Shown here: in pieces, positions 8,233 to 16,226 of the stretch
How the letters are laid out: each line of letters begins with the position of its first letter
How positions within the stretch are numbered: position 1 is the stretch's first letter
Assembly: GCA_022825945.1 (NCBI GenBank)
Contig: JAJDVS010000066.1
Location: forward strand, 36,613 to 100,612
DNA: 64,000 nucleotides
Source: Pseudomonadales bacterium
GTDB lineage: Bacteria; Pseudomonadota; Gammaproteobacteria; Pseudomonadales; Pseudohongiellaceae
Reading direction: 5' to 3'
Notes under the pieces: model-generated
The model's input: only the letters and a program-made list of their open reading frames with translations
Told to the model about the DNA's origin: nothing
Databases searched by the model: none
Program-made: the position numbers and the translations under genes

Positions 8233-9291
8233 ATGGGCGAATGGATTAAAAACCGCTGGAGCGGCCTGCGCGGGAAACTGCGATGGCCCGCCATGGGCGT
8301 TGGCGGCGGGGCGCTGCGACGAGTGTCGCTATGGGGCGGCGGCGTACTGATTCTGGCCGTGCTCGCCCTGGGTATTTACTGGAGCGATGAACCGGATGCC
8401 TTTTCCGTGCGGCTCAATACCAGCGAAAAACTCGCCCTCGGCGGCAGCGGGGAAGTCATCGGCGCGGCCACCACCGCCGCCATGATCCGTGTGGCGGAAA
8501 CCCTGCTCGAAAAGCCCGGCGGCTACCTGAGCAACGACATCATGCCGCCGGGCGTGTATCTGGACAATATTCCCAACTGGGAATTCGGCGCCCTGGTTCA
8601 GCTTCGCGACCTGTCCCGGGCCATGCGCGAGAGCTTCAGCCGCTCCCAGTCCCAGTCCACCGAAGACCCGGACCTGATCATCGCCGAGCCGAGCCTCCAT
8701 TTCGACAACAGCCGCTGGATTCTGCCCGCCTCCGAGAGCGAATACCGGGAAGCCGTGGACAGCCTCTATTCCTACCTCGGCAGGATTTCCGACAGCGGCG
8801 ACAGCGATGCCCAGTTCTTCGCCCGGGCCGACAATCTCGCGGCCTGGCTGGAAGACGTGGGAACCCGGCTCGGCAGCCTGTCCCAGCGGCTCAGCGCCAG
8901 CGTAAGCCAGAATCGCGTCAATACCGACACCGCCGGCGAGCCGGCCGCGGCCCAGTCCACCCCCGGGGCCGCGGAAATCCGGGTGCAGACTCCCTGGCTG
9001 GAAATCGACGACGTGTTCTACGAAGCCCGGGGCGCAGCCTGGGCGCTGATGCACTTTCTGCAGGCGGTGGAGATCGACTTCGCCGCGGTCATCGCGGACA
9101 AGAATGCCGGCGCCAGCCTGCGGCAGATCATCCGTGAGCTGGAAGCCAGCCAGGCCACGGTCTTTTTCCCGGTAATCCTCAACGGCTCGGGCTTCGGCAT
9201 GTTCGCCAACCACTCCCTGACCATGGCCAACTACCTCTCCCGGGCCAACGCCGCAATCATCGATTTGAGAAATCTCCTGGAATCGGGGTGA
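8233..9291 (+). CDS. DUF2333 family membrane-anchored protein
   Basis: The 352-residue protein has one N-terminal membrane segment (VSLWGGGVLILAVLALGIYW, about residues 34-54) and a long periplasmic domain. The remainder resembles the DUF2333 family of gammaproteobacteria: NTSEKLALGGSGEVIGAA, LSNDIMPPGVYLDNIPNWEF, and a C-terminal ILNGSGFGMFANHSLTMANY. No function is established for this family to my knowledge. I chose the ATG at 8233 because the in-frame upstream extension to 7984 is encoded by the repeat element. It is a single gene between two repeat-filled spacers. Confidence 0.8.
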   Translation: MGEWIKNRWSGLRGKLRWPAMGVGGGALRRVSLWGGGVLILAVLALGIYWSDEPDAFSVRLNTSEKLALGGSGEVIGAATTAAMIRVAETLLEKPGGYLSNDIMPPGVYLDNIPNWEFGALVQLRDLSRAMRESFSRSQSQSTEDPDLIIAEPSLHFDNSRWILPASESEYREAVDSLYSYLGRISDSGDSDAQFFARADNLAAWLEDVGTRLGSLSQRLSASVSQNRVNTDTAGEPAAAQSTPGAAEIRVQTPWLEIDDVFYEARGAAWALMHFLQAVEIDFAAVIADKNAGASLRQIIRELEASQATVFFPVILNGSGFGMFANHSLTMANYLSRANAAIIDLRNLLESG

Positions 9292-9292
9292 G

Positions 9293-9468
9293 GCCCGGTC
9301 GGCGCAGCCGATAAGAAGCGAAGCTTCTTAAGGGCCGAACGACTTGCCATGGATGGCAAGGCCGGGGTTTGGCGAAGCCAAAAGAGTCGCGCCAAGGATG
9401 GCAGGCACGACCTGACAAAGGCTGTCACCCGGTCGGCACAGCCGATAAGAAGCAAGGCCCAACTATCT
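9293..9468. repeat. Structured intergenic region with a direct repeat and small hairpins
   Basis: The 317-base gap before the SulP gene has no credible gene. CCGGTCGGCGCAGCCGATAA near 9297 recurs, with one change, near 9429. Between the two copies lie three compact inverted repeats: AAGAAG/CTTCTT, CTTGCCAT/ATGGCAAG with only GG between, and TTTGGC/GCCAAA around GAA. The right part of the gap is a separate repeat family. Confidence 0.6.
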
Positions 9469-9551
9469 GTCATTCTGCGCGGAGCGAAGCGTAGTCGCAG
9501 AATCTCACGCAGTGGCCCCCAATGAGGTCCTGCGACTGCGCGCGGGATGAC
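9469..9551. repeat. Family B palindromic repeat, full copy
   Basis: The left half reads GTCATTCTGCGCGGAGCGAA and on to GTCGCAGAATCTC; the right half is an imperfect inverted version ending GATGAC. The 83-bp unit forms a large cruciform-capable structure. Similar full copies occur at 11353 and 50570. Confidence 0.8.
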
Positions 9552-9608
9552 GTGGGAAAAGGCGGCATTTGCGCATGGTTGCCAAACCGCCAGCATTGAG
9601 ATTGAGGC

Positions 9609-11315
9609 ATGACCATACCCAACTGGCTCCCGGCCCTGAACTGGGCCAGAACCTACACCCTCTCCGATTTCCGCAGTGACACAATCGCCGCCGTGGTCGT
9701 GGCGGTCATGCTCATCCCCCAGGGCCTCGGCCTTGCCCTGGTGGCCGGGGTTCCACCCCAGGCCGGACTGTACGCCGCCATGGCAAGCCTGGTGACCTAT
9801 GCCCTGTTCGGCAGCAGCCGCACACTTTCCGTGGGCCCGGTGGCGGTGCTTTCGCTAATGACCGCCACCGCCCTGTCCAGGCTACCATTGGAGACCCCGG
9901 CGGAATACGCCGGCGCCGCGCTGACGCTTTCCTTTCTGACCGGCGTCATTCTGTTGCTTGCCGGATTCCTGCGGCTCGGATTCATCGCCAATTTCATCCC
10001 GAGGCCGGTGCTCGTGTCCTTTGTCACGGCATCCGCGATTCTCATCGCCATGAGCCAGGCGGGATTGCTGTTCGCGGTTCCGGTAAGCGGCGGCAATGCC
10101 CTGGAACTGCTGCTGTCCCTGCTCGCCAACCTGCCAGACACGCATCCGCCGACCCTGGCCCTGGGGCTGGGTGCGATCGTTTTTCTGGCATTTTGCCGCA
10201 AGCGCCTCGCCCTGCTGCTCGTACGGCTTGGCCTGCGGCGCACGACGGCCCGGTCGCTTTCCCGCACCGGCCCCATCTTGCTGGCGGCGGTCACAATCTG
10301 GCTGAGTTGGCAATTCCAGCTCGACCAGGCCGGGTTTGCCCTGCTTGGCGAAATTCCCTCGGGCCTGCCCGCGGTCACGCTGCCGGATTTCTCCCCGGCC
10401 CTGCTTGGCGGGCTGTTCCTTTCCGCCCTGTCGCTGGCCATCGTCTGCTATGTGGAGTCGATTTCCGTGGCCCAGGCCCTGGCGGTCCGGCGGCGTCAGG
10501 CGATTGAGCCCAACCGGGAGTTGACCGGCCTCGGCGCGGCCAATCTGGCGACCGCATTCAGCGGGGGCATGCCGGTGGCGGGTGGCTTCACCCGTTCCCT
10601 GGTCAATTTCGAGGCCGGCGCCGTCACTCCCGCGGCAGGCATATTCGCCAGCCTGATGATCGCCCTGGTGGTGCTTTTCCTGACGCCGGTGCTGTATTGG
10701 CTGCCCAGGGTTTGTCTGGCCGCGGTGATTCTCGTCGCCGTGTACGCCCTGCTCGATTTCTCCATCGTCAGCCGCTCCTGGCGCCACTCGCGCAGCGATT
10801 TCCTGGCCGTGGCCATCACCCTGGGCGTCACCCTGTCCGTCAGCGCCGAAGCCGGTATCGGCGCCGGCATGCTTGCTTCGATTCTCCTGCATCTGTTCAA
10901 GACTTCCCGGCCGCATGTCGCCGTGGTCGGTCGGGTGCCGGGAACCGAACATTTTCGCAATATCAAGCATTACGAAGTGGAAACCAGCGACGCCCTGCTT
11001 TCGGTGCGAATCGACGAAGCGCTCTACTTTCCCAATACGCGCTACCTGGAAAGCTTGTTGTTCCGTCTCGTTGCCGAGCGGCCGGGGTTGAAACACGTGG
11101 TGCTGATGTGCCCGGCGGTCAATGACATCGACCTGAGCGCACTGGAAAGTCTTGAGAATATCAATGACTTGCTCGCTGAATCGGGAATTACTCTGAACTT
11201 GTCGGAGGTAAAGGTTCCCATCATGAACAAACTCGCCGGCAGCCGCTTCCTGGAACGCCTCAGCGGCCGCAGCTACCTGTCCCAAAATCAGGCCTTCGAG
11301 GACTTGCGTGAGTAA
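9609..11315 (+). CDS. SulP family anion permease (sulfate permease-like) with STAS domain
   Basis: The 568-residue inner-membrane transporter starts with the SulP signature region: ADFRSD-like SDFRSDTIAAVVVAVMLIPQ, then GLALVAGVPPQAGLYAAM. About a dozen hydrophobic segments run to residue 430. A C-terminal cytoplasmic STAS domain follows, about residues 440-555, with VLMCPAVNDIDLSALESLEN. SulP proteins exchange or import sulfate, bicarbonate or other anions, and the substrate cannot be fixed from sequence here. The gene stands alone between two repeat-filled spacers; no carbonic anhydrase or cys gene is adjacent. Confidence 0.92.
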   Translation: MTIPNWLPALNWARTYTLSDFRSDTIAAVVVAVMLIPQGLGLALVAGVPPQAGLYAAMASLVTYALFGSSRTLSVGPVAVLSLMTATALSRLPLETPAEYAGAALTLSFLTGVILLLAGFLRLGFIANFIPRPVLVSFVTASAILIAMSQAGLLFAVPVSGGNALELLLSLLANLPDTHPPTLALGLGAIVFLAFCRKRLALLLVRLGLRRTTARSLSRTGPILLAAVTIWLSWQFQLDQAGFALLGEIPSGLPAVTLPDFSPALLGGLFLSALSLAIVCYVESISVAQALAVRRRQAIEPNRELTGLGAANLATAFSGGMPVAGGFTRSLVNFEAGAVTPAAGIFASLMIALVVLFLTPVLYWLPRVCLAAVILVAVYALLDFSIVSRSWRHSRSDFLAVAITLGVTLSVSAEAGIGAGMLASILLHLFKTSRPHVAVVGRVPGTEHFRNIKHYEVETSDALLSVRIDEALYFPNTRYLESLLFRLVAERPGLKHVVLMCPAVNDIDLSALESLENINDLLAESGITLNLSEVKVPIMNKLAGSRFLERLSGRSYLSQNQAFEDLRE

Positions 11316-11322
11316 GGAGGCC

Positions 11323-11436
11323 GTCATTCTGCGCGGAGTGCGATCTTCCCCCGTCATTCTGCGCGGAGCGAAGCGAAGTCGCAGAATCTCCCCAAAAGGC
11401 CGCCGCATGAGATTCTGCGGCTTCGCGCAGAATGAC
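11323..11436. repeat. Family B palindromic repeats, one truncated and one full copy
   Basis: A truncated unit (GTCATTCTGCGCGGAGTGCG) at 11323-11342 is followed by a full unit at 11353-11436. The full unit opens GTCATTCTGCGCGGAGCGAA and closes with its inverted copy GAGATTCTGCGGCTTCGCGC..GAATGAC. The region starts eight bases after the SulP stop codon and could act as a 3' stabilising structure. The remaining 140 bases up to the next gene show no other feature. Confidence 0.8.
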
Positions 11437-11576
11437 CGCTACCCCAACGAATCAAGGATACAGACGAGCATCGCATATACACATTGTTTATCCTGTGCGG
11501 TCCTGCGATACTTCGCACCATACCGAAAAAGAACCACGGGCTCGGGCGGTCGACCGGAAGCCGGAATAATCTCCAG

Positions 11577-13529
11577 ATGATTACCGACACCAGCAGCGGC
11601 GACCGGGAGATTCGCGCGGCACTCGCGGAAAGCTGGCGGCTGTTCGCCTCGGTGGGATTTTTCAGCATCTTCGTCAATCTGCTGATGCTGACCGGGCCGC
11701 TGTTCATGCTCCAGGTCTATGACCGGGTGCTCACCTCCCGCTCCGAAGCAACCCTGCTGACCCTGGTCATCATTACCGCTTTTCTCTTTCTGATGATGGG
11801 GGTGCTCGACTACGCCCGGGGCCGGGTGCTCGCCAGGGCTGGCGCGCGGCTGCAGGAAAGGCTCGATGACCGGGTGCTGCGGGCCACGCTGACCCGGGCG
11901 TTGTCGCCCGCCGAGCGGGCGCGCCCGGCAACCGGCCTCGGCGACCTCGAAGCCATGCAGCGCTTTTGCTCGGGGCCCGGGCCCTTCGCCTTCTTCGATG
12001 CGCCCTGGACGCCAATCTTCCTTTGCGCCCTGTTCCTGTTCCACTGGATGCTGGGTGTGTTCGCCCTTTTTTGCGGCCTGTTGCTGTTGTTCATCGCCCT
12101 CATCAATCAGGCGACCACGGGAAAACTGCGCCAGGAAGCCGGCGAAGCCACGGCGCGTTCGATGCATTTCGTCGAACAAATGCGCGCCAGCAGCGAAACC
12201 GTCCAGGGCCTTGGCATGCAGGACGCGGTGGTGGCCCATTCCGGCAAGCTGCGGGGCAAGCTGCTGGAGCAGACTCTGGCGGCCTCGGATCGGGGCGGTC
12301 TGTTCGGCGTCATGTCCAAGACCCTGCGGCTCTTCCTGCAATCCATGATGCTTGGGCTCGGCGCCTTCCTGGCGATTCAGGGCCAGGTAACTTTTGGCAT
12401 CATCATCGCGGCGTCGATCCTGCTTGGCAGGGCGCTGGCGCCCATCGACCAGGCGGTGGCCCAGTGGCCACAGTTGCAAAGAGCTTTCGGCGCCCGACGC
12501 TCCCTGGCCATGCTGTTGCAGGCAACGCCGCCGCCGATGCCCCGGACTTCCCTGCCCGACCCCAGGGCCCTGCTGGAAGTGCAGGGACTGGTGGTGGTTG
12601 CTCCGGGCGCCAAGACTCCCGCCGTGCGCGGCGCCACATTCCGCCTCGAACCCGGCAAGGCGGCGGGAATCGCCGGGCCTTCGGCTTCGGGCAAGTCGAC
12701 CCTGGCCCGGGCCTTGGCGGGCGTGTGGCCAACGGCTGCCGGCTCGGTGCGTCTCGATGGCGCGGAACTCGAGCAGTACGGTTCGGATATCAGCCGGCAT
12801 ATCGGCTTTCTGCCACAGGACATCGTGCTTTTTGACGGCTCGGTGGCGCAGAACATCGCCCGCATGTCGGCGGAGGCCAGGGACGAGGACATCGTCGACG
12901 CGGCCAAACGAACCGGCGCCCATGAAATGATTCTCAAGCTGCCGGGCGGATATGACTTCCAGGTTTCCGCGGGCGGCGCCGCGCTTTCCGGCGGCCAGCG
13001 CCAGCGCATTGCGCTGGCCAGGGCCTTTTATGGCTCTCCCGTATTCGTGGTCATGGACGAGCCCGATTCGAATCTCGACGCCGAAGGCACCATGGCGCTG
13101 GCCAAAGCCGTCGAAAGCCACAAGGCCCGGGGCGGAGCGGCGGTGATCGTCGCCCACCGCCACGGCGCTTTCGCCCAATGCGATATCGTCTATGTAATGC
13201 AGGGCGGACAACCGGTGCCGGCAACTTCCGGCCGCCGCAAGGAGCCGGTGCGGCAACTGCGGCAAAAACCCGGGCAAGCGGTTCCGGCCCAGCCCGAGGG
13301 CATCAGAGCATCTGATCCAGCCAAGGTACGGCCCGGCGCCCAGCCTGCCCGTCTGCAGGCCGCCGGCACCGAAGCCCCGGCGCCCCGCCCGGCGATTCCC
13401 GGCCGCGATCGGCAAATCGCCGACGCCATCGCCCGGGTCACCAGTGCGCGCTTCGAGGGCCGCAAGCCCGATGAAGATTCCGCCAAATCCGATCCACCGC
13501 GTACCGCCGCGGCGCAGGGCGCTTCCTGA
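11577..13529 (+). CDS. Type I secretion system permease/ATPase (PrtD/AprD-like)
   Basis: The 650-residue protein fuses an ABC exporter membrane domain (FSIFVNLLMLTGPLFMLQVY opening, about residues 25-300) to an ATPase domain (about 325-555). The ATPase has Walker A GPSASGKSTLAR, signature LSGGQRQRIALARA, Walker B VFVVMDEPDSNLD and a switch His in VAHRHG. This is the PrtD/AprD class that exports proteins straight through both membranes with a membrane-fusion partner and a TolC-like channel. There is no N-terminal C39 peptidase-like domain. A Pro/Ala/Arg-rich tail of about 95 residues follows the ATPase and is unusual. The start chosen is the ATG at 11577; its ribosome site is weak (GGAA 12 bases away). 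Its stop overlaps the ATG of the membrane-fusion gene by one base. Confidence 0.9.
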   Translation: MITDTSSGDREIRAALAESWRLFASVGFFSIFVNLLMLTGPLFMLQVYDRVLTSRSEATLLTLVIITAFLFLMMGVLDYARGRVLARAGARLQERLDDRVLRATLTRALSPAERARPATGLGDLEAMQRFCSGPGPFAFFDAPWTPIFLCALFLFHWMLGVFALFCGLLLLFIALINQATTGKLRQEAGEATARSMHFVEQMRASSETVQGLGMQDAVVAHSGKLRGKLLEQTLAASDRGGLFGVMSKTLRLFLQSMMLGLGAFLAIQGQVTFGIIIAASILLGRALAPIDQAVAQWPQLQRAFGARRSLAMLLQATPPPMPRTSLPDPRALLEVQGLVVVAPGAKTPAVRGATFRLEPGKAAGIAGPSASGKSTLARALAGVWPTAAGSVRLDGAELEQYGSDISRHIGFLPQDIVLFDGSVAQNIARMSAEARDEDIVDAAKRTGAHEMILKLPGGYDFQVSAGGAALSGGQRQRIALARAFYGSPVFVVMDEPDSNLDAEGTMALAKAVESHKARGGAAVIVAHRHGAFAQCDIVYVMQGGQPVPATSGRRKEPVRQLRQKPGQAVPAQPEGIRASDPAKVRPGAQPARLQAAGTEAPAPRPAIPGRDRQIADAIARVTSARFEGRKPDEDSAKSDPPRTAAAQGAS

Positions 13530-14884
13530 TGAAACCCCAGGTCGACACCGACAGATTTTCCGCCAGGCGGCCCATGCTGCTCGGTTTTGGCGGCGCCGCC
13601 CTGTTGATCGGCGGGCTCGTGGGTTGGAGCCTGCTGTCCTCGATTTATGGCGCGGTAATCGCCAGCGGTCGGGTCGCCGTGGAAACTTACAACCAGGCCG
13701 TGGAACATATCGATGGCGGCACCGTGAGCGAAGTGCTCGCCCGCAATGGCGATCGGGTGGTCCCCGGCGATGTACTGCTCCGCTTCGATGATGAGTTGCT
13801 GCGCACTGAAGAGGCGATCCTGTCGGTGCAATACGCCGAACTCGCCGCCCGCCGCAATCGTCTCGAAGCCGAGTTCCGCGGCGATGAAGCCATCGTGTTC
13901 GACGAGGAACTTGCCGCCATGGCGGCTCGGCAAGCCAGAATCGAGCGGATTCTCGAAGGCCAGCGACGCCTGTTCGAAGCCCGCAATGCGGCCCGCGGCG
14001 GGGAGATCGAAAGGCTGCGCGAGCAGATCGGCCAGGCGCGGAACGAGATCGCCGGGCTTGAGGCGCAAACCGCCTCGCTCAAGGAACAGCGGGCGCTGAT
14101 CGCCAGGGAACTCGAAGCCGAGCAATCGCTGTTCGAGCGAGGCCTCTCGGAGTTGCCCATGGTGCTCGATCTGCAGCGCACCGCACAGAATCTCGCGGGC
14201 GAATCCGGCGCCGCGGAAGCCCGGATCGCCCGGGCCATGGGCCGCATCGCCGAACTGGAAATCCAGATTCTCCTGATCGATTCGCGCCATGTCGAGGAAG
14301 CCGAAGAGCAGGTCAACAATATCCGGGCACAGGAAAACGAGGTGGCGGAGCGGCTTGCCGCGGTGCGCGAGCGGCTGGGCAGAATGGAGTTGCGGGCGCC
14401 GGTGGCGGGGGAAATCTTCGGCGCCGCAGTGTTTGCGCCGGGTGAAGTCGTGGCGCCGGGCGAGCCCATTCTGCAAATCGTTCCCGATGATACCGATCTT
14501 GTGGTCATCGCCCAGGTGCAGCCATCGGACATCGATCAGATCTATCCGGGACAGGAGGCCCTGCTGCGATTCTCGAGTTTCCCGGCCCGCCTCACGGCGG
14601 AATTTGATGGCCAGGTCACGCGAATTTCGGCGGACGCCATGCGGGACCCCAACCTCGGCACCTCCTGGTACGAAGTCGAACTGAGCATGGAGGAGCCGCC
14701 GGAGTCCGCCGGAGAACCCGTGGCGGCAGTGAGCGGACAGCAGACGGGCCGCCCTTTCGGCGGACTGCTTTTGACCCCCGGCATGCCCGTGGAAGCCCAC
14801 ATCCGCACCACCGAGCGCACGGTGATCAGCTTTCTGGTGAAGCCGGTCACCGATTTCTTCTCCCGTTCCCTGCGCGAGGAATAA
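13529..14884 (+). CDS. Type I secretion membrane-fusion protein (HlyD/PrtE family)
   Basis: The 451-residue adaptor has a short cytoplasmic N-terminus and one membrane segment (LLGFGGAALLIGGLVGWSLL, about residues 12-33). A lipoyl/barrel-sandwich half-motif follows (HIDGGTVSEVLARNGDRVVP, near residue 55). Long coiled-coil helices run from about 90 to 280 (EIERLREQIGQARNEIAGLE). The second lipoyl half is LRAPVAGEIFGAAVFAPGEV, and the C-terminal beta domain includes PGMPVEAHIRT and the last LVKPVTDFFSRSLREE. It joins the inner-membrane ABC exporter to an outer-membrane channel. No TolC gene and no repeat-in-toxin substrate are in the window. The ATPase gene next to it follows after six bases. 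Confidence 0.92.
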   Translation: MKPQVDTDRFSARRPMLLGFGGAALLIGGLVGWSLLSSIYGAVIASGRVAVETYNQAVEHIDGGTVSEVLARNGDRVVPGDVLLRFDDELLRTEEAILSVQYAELAARRNRLEAEFRGDEAIVFDEELAAMAARQARIERILEGQRRLFEARNAARGGEIERLREQIGQARNEIAGLEAQTASLKEQRALIARELEAEQSLFERGLSELPMVLDLQRTAQNLAGESGAAEARIARAMGRIAELEIQILLIDSRHVEEAEEQVNNIRAQENEVAERLAAVRERLGRMELRAPVAGEIFGAAVFAPGEVVAPGEPILQIVPDDTDLVVIAQVQPSDIDQIYPGQEALLRFSSFPARLTAEFDGQVTRISADAMRDPNLGTSWYEVELSMEEPPESAGEPVAAVSGQQTGRPFGGLLLTPGMPVEAHIRTTERTVISFLVKPVTDFFSRSLREE

Positions 14885-14890
14885 GGCGTC

Positions 14891-15310
14891 ATGACCGAAG
14901 CGGCGACAGCGGCACTGGAACTCGGGCTCGTCAATGACCTGCGCCAGATCGCCGGCATTGCCGGAAAAATCGACCGCTTCTGCGCCGACCGGGAAATCTC
15001 TCCGGAAATCGCCTACGGCGTCAATCTCGCCCTGGAAGAACTCCTGTCGAACACCATCGAACACGGCTACCCGGACGACGAGCCGCACCGGATCGAAATC
15101 ATCCTGCGCCAGGAAGGCGAATCCCTGGTGGTCATCGTCGTCGACGACGGCAAAGCCTTCAACCCCGCCAGGGCCAGCGCCGCCGACCACGGCGCAAGCC
15201 TGGAAGATGGCCTCGGCCTCCTCCTCGTAAACCACATGATGGACCAGGTGGAACACCAGCGCCGCGCCGACTGCAACGTGGTCACCCTGCTCAAACGCAC
15301 CGCGGAGTAG
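14891..15310 (+). CDS. RsbW-like anti-sigma/serine kinase ATPase (HATPase_c_2)
   Basis: The 139-residue protein is a single GHKL ATPase domain. The N-box is LALEELLSNTIEHGY, the G1 box VDDGKAFNP and the G2 box GLGLLLVNHMMD. Stand-alone domains of this type are the RsbW/SpoIIAB anti-sigma kinases, which usually work with an STAS antagonist and a PP2C phosphatase; neither is adjacent here. The STAS domain of the SulP gene upstream is fused to a transporter and is not an obvious partner. It follows the type I secretion genes by six bases and is probably cotranscribed with them, suggesting it regulates secretion or expression of its cargo. That role is inference. Confidence 0.85.
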   Translation: MTEAATAALELGLVNDLRQIAGIAGKIDRFCADREISPEIAYGVNLALEELLSNTIEHGYPDDEPHRIEIILRQEGESLVVIVVDDGKAFNPARASAADHGASLEDGLGLLLVNHMMDQVEHQRRADCNVVTLLKRTAE

Positions 15311-15466
15311 TTAAATTCCAGGAATTCAGCGCCGGAACAGCCGCCTCCCGACTTGCCCATCCTTGCAAATCCAGACTTGCACTCCAGAACAGCAAAGATA
15401 CATTTATGCTGGTAGGGGCAAGAGACCGGGGGCAACGCTTCAGATCTAGAAAATTCTCACAATTTG

Positions 15467-15519
15467 TTGACGCGCCCCATATATTGTGGTAAAAATCTTT
15501 TTGTACCACAATATATGGG
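15467..15519 (+). promoter_or_regulatory. Promoter overlapped by a perfect 16-bp dyad (operator candidate)
   Basis: TTGACG (15467-15472) and TAAAAA (15490-15495) are spaced by 17 bases as a sigma-70 promoter. A perfect inverted repeat, CCCATATATTGTGGTA (15476-15491) and TACCACAATATATGGG (15504-15519), covers the spacer and the -10 and ends nine bases before the ImmA/IrrE start codon. Either a dimeric repressor site or an mRNA leader hairpin would fit. Confidence 0.65.
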
Positions 15520-15528
15520 TTTTCTGTT

Positions 15529-16221
15529 ATGAATAGCTCTCAAATTGAAGAGGAAGCCAGAAGGCTTCAGATTGAAATTTATCGTTCTGCGGAACTGCTA
15601 CATCCGAACTATAGTGGCGATCCACTAGAGTTATGCGAACCCCGACTGTTGGCGAAAGTTCTTGGAGCTCACTACTACGAACAATCCGGCCTTTCTGAGC
15701 AACCTTTCCCGTATCAAGGACGCAGAATGCAAACTGCCGGTCTGATCGAGCGGCAGTCTAACCGCATCGTTATCGAACCAAACTTCGGCATGGAGGTCTC
15801 TCGCTTTACAGGCGCCCATGAATGCGGCCATTGGACTTTACACCGACAACTAAACAGAATGCACAGAGATCTACCCCTAGACGGCAGCCCATTAAACTAT
15901 GCTAGACCGCCTATGGAAAGAGAGGCTGATTATTTTGCCGCCGCATTCCTCATGCCCAGAAAGTTAGTAATCGAACAATTCAAGATGAGATTCGGGACAG
16001 AACGACTTACATTCAACAACACAGTTGCGCACCTTCTTTGTCCCGAGCAACCTGATAAACTTCTGCATGCTGGAGAAAAATCTCTAGAGAAAGAGAAAGC
16101 GCTGGCAAGTTGCAGAATTACTCGAAGAGCGCATTATCTCTCGCTCTCGCAGGCCTTCCGAGTTTCCATAACAGCTATGGCGATCCGAATTCGAGAGCTG
16201 AACTTGATTCAATGGCCCTGA
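15529..16221 (+). CDS. ImmA/IrrE family metallo-endopeptidase (DUF955)
   Basis: The 230-residue protein contains the zinc site HECGH at residues 98-102 (GAHECGHWTLHRQ). A downstream Glu in MEREADYFAAAFLMPRKLV is the likely third ligand. The C-terminus LSQAFRVSITAMAIRIREL resembles the helix-turn-helix-like end common in this family. ImmA/IrrE peptidases cleave repressors or antitoxins, for example ImmA on ImmR of ICEBs1. The usual partner, an XRE-type regulator, is absent, so the substrate is unknown. The gene converges with the DUF429 gene, leaving only five bases between stop codons. Its codon and base composition is more AT-rich than the flanking core genes, as in the restriction-modification operon opposite, which suggests joint acquisition. 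Confidence 0.88.
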   Translation: MNSSQIEEEARRLQIEIYRSAELLHPNYSGDPLELCEPRLLAKVLGAHYYEQSGLSEQPFPYQGRRMQTAGLIERQSNRIVIEPNFGMEVSRFTGAHECGHWTLHRQLNRMHRDLPLDGSPLNYARPPMEREADYFAAAFLMPRKLVIEQFKMRFGTERLTFNNTVAHLLCPEQPDKLLHAGEKSLEKEKALASCRITRRAHYLSLSQAFRVSITAMAIRIRELNLIQWP

Positions 16222-16226
16222 AAGTA

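Noticed and set aside
13190-15256. 688-codon open frame on the minus strand
   Set aside because: Antisense to the type I secretion genes and the HATPase; no motif.
15467-15519. Rho-independent terminator for the upstream HATPase gene
   Set aside because: The dyad has a T-run only in its loop, not after it, and is positioned over a promoter next to a start codon.
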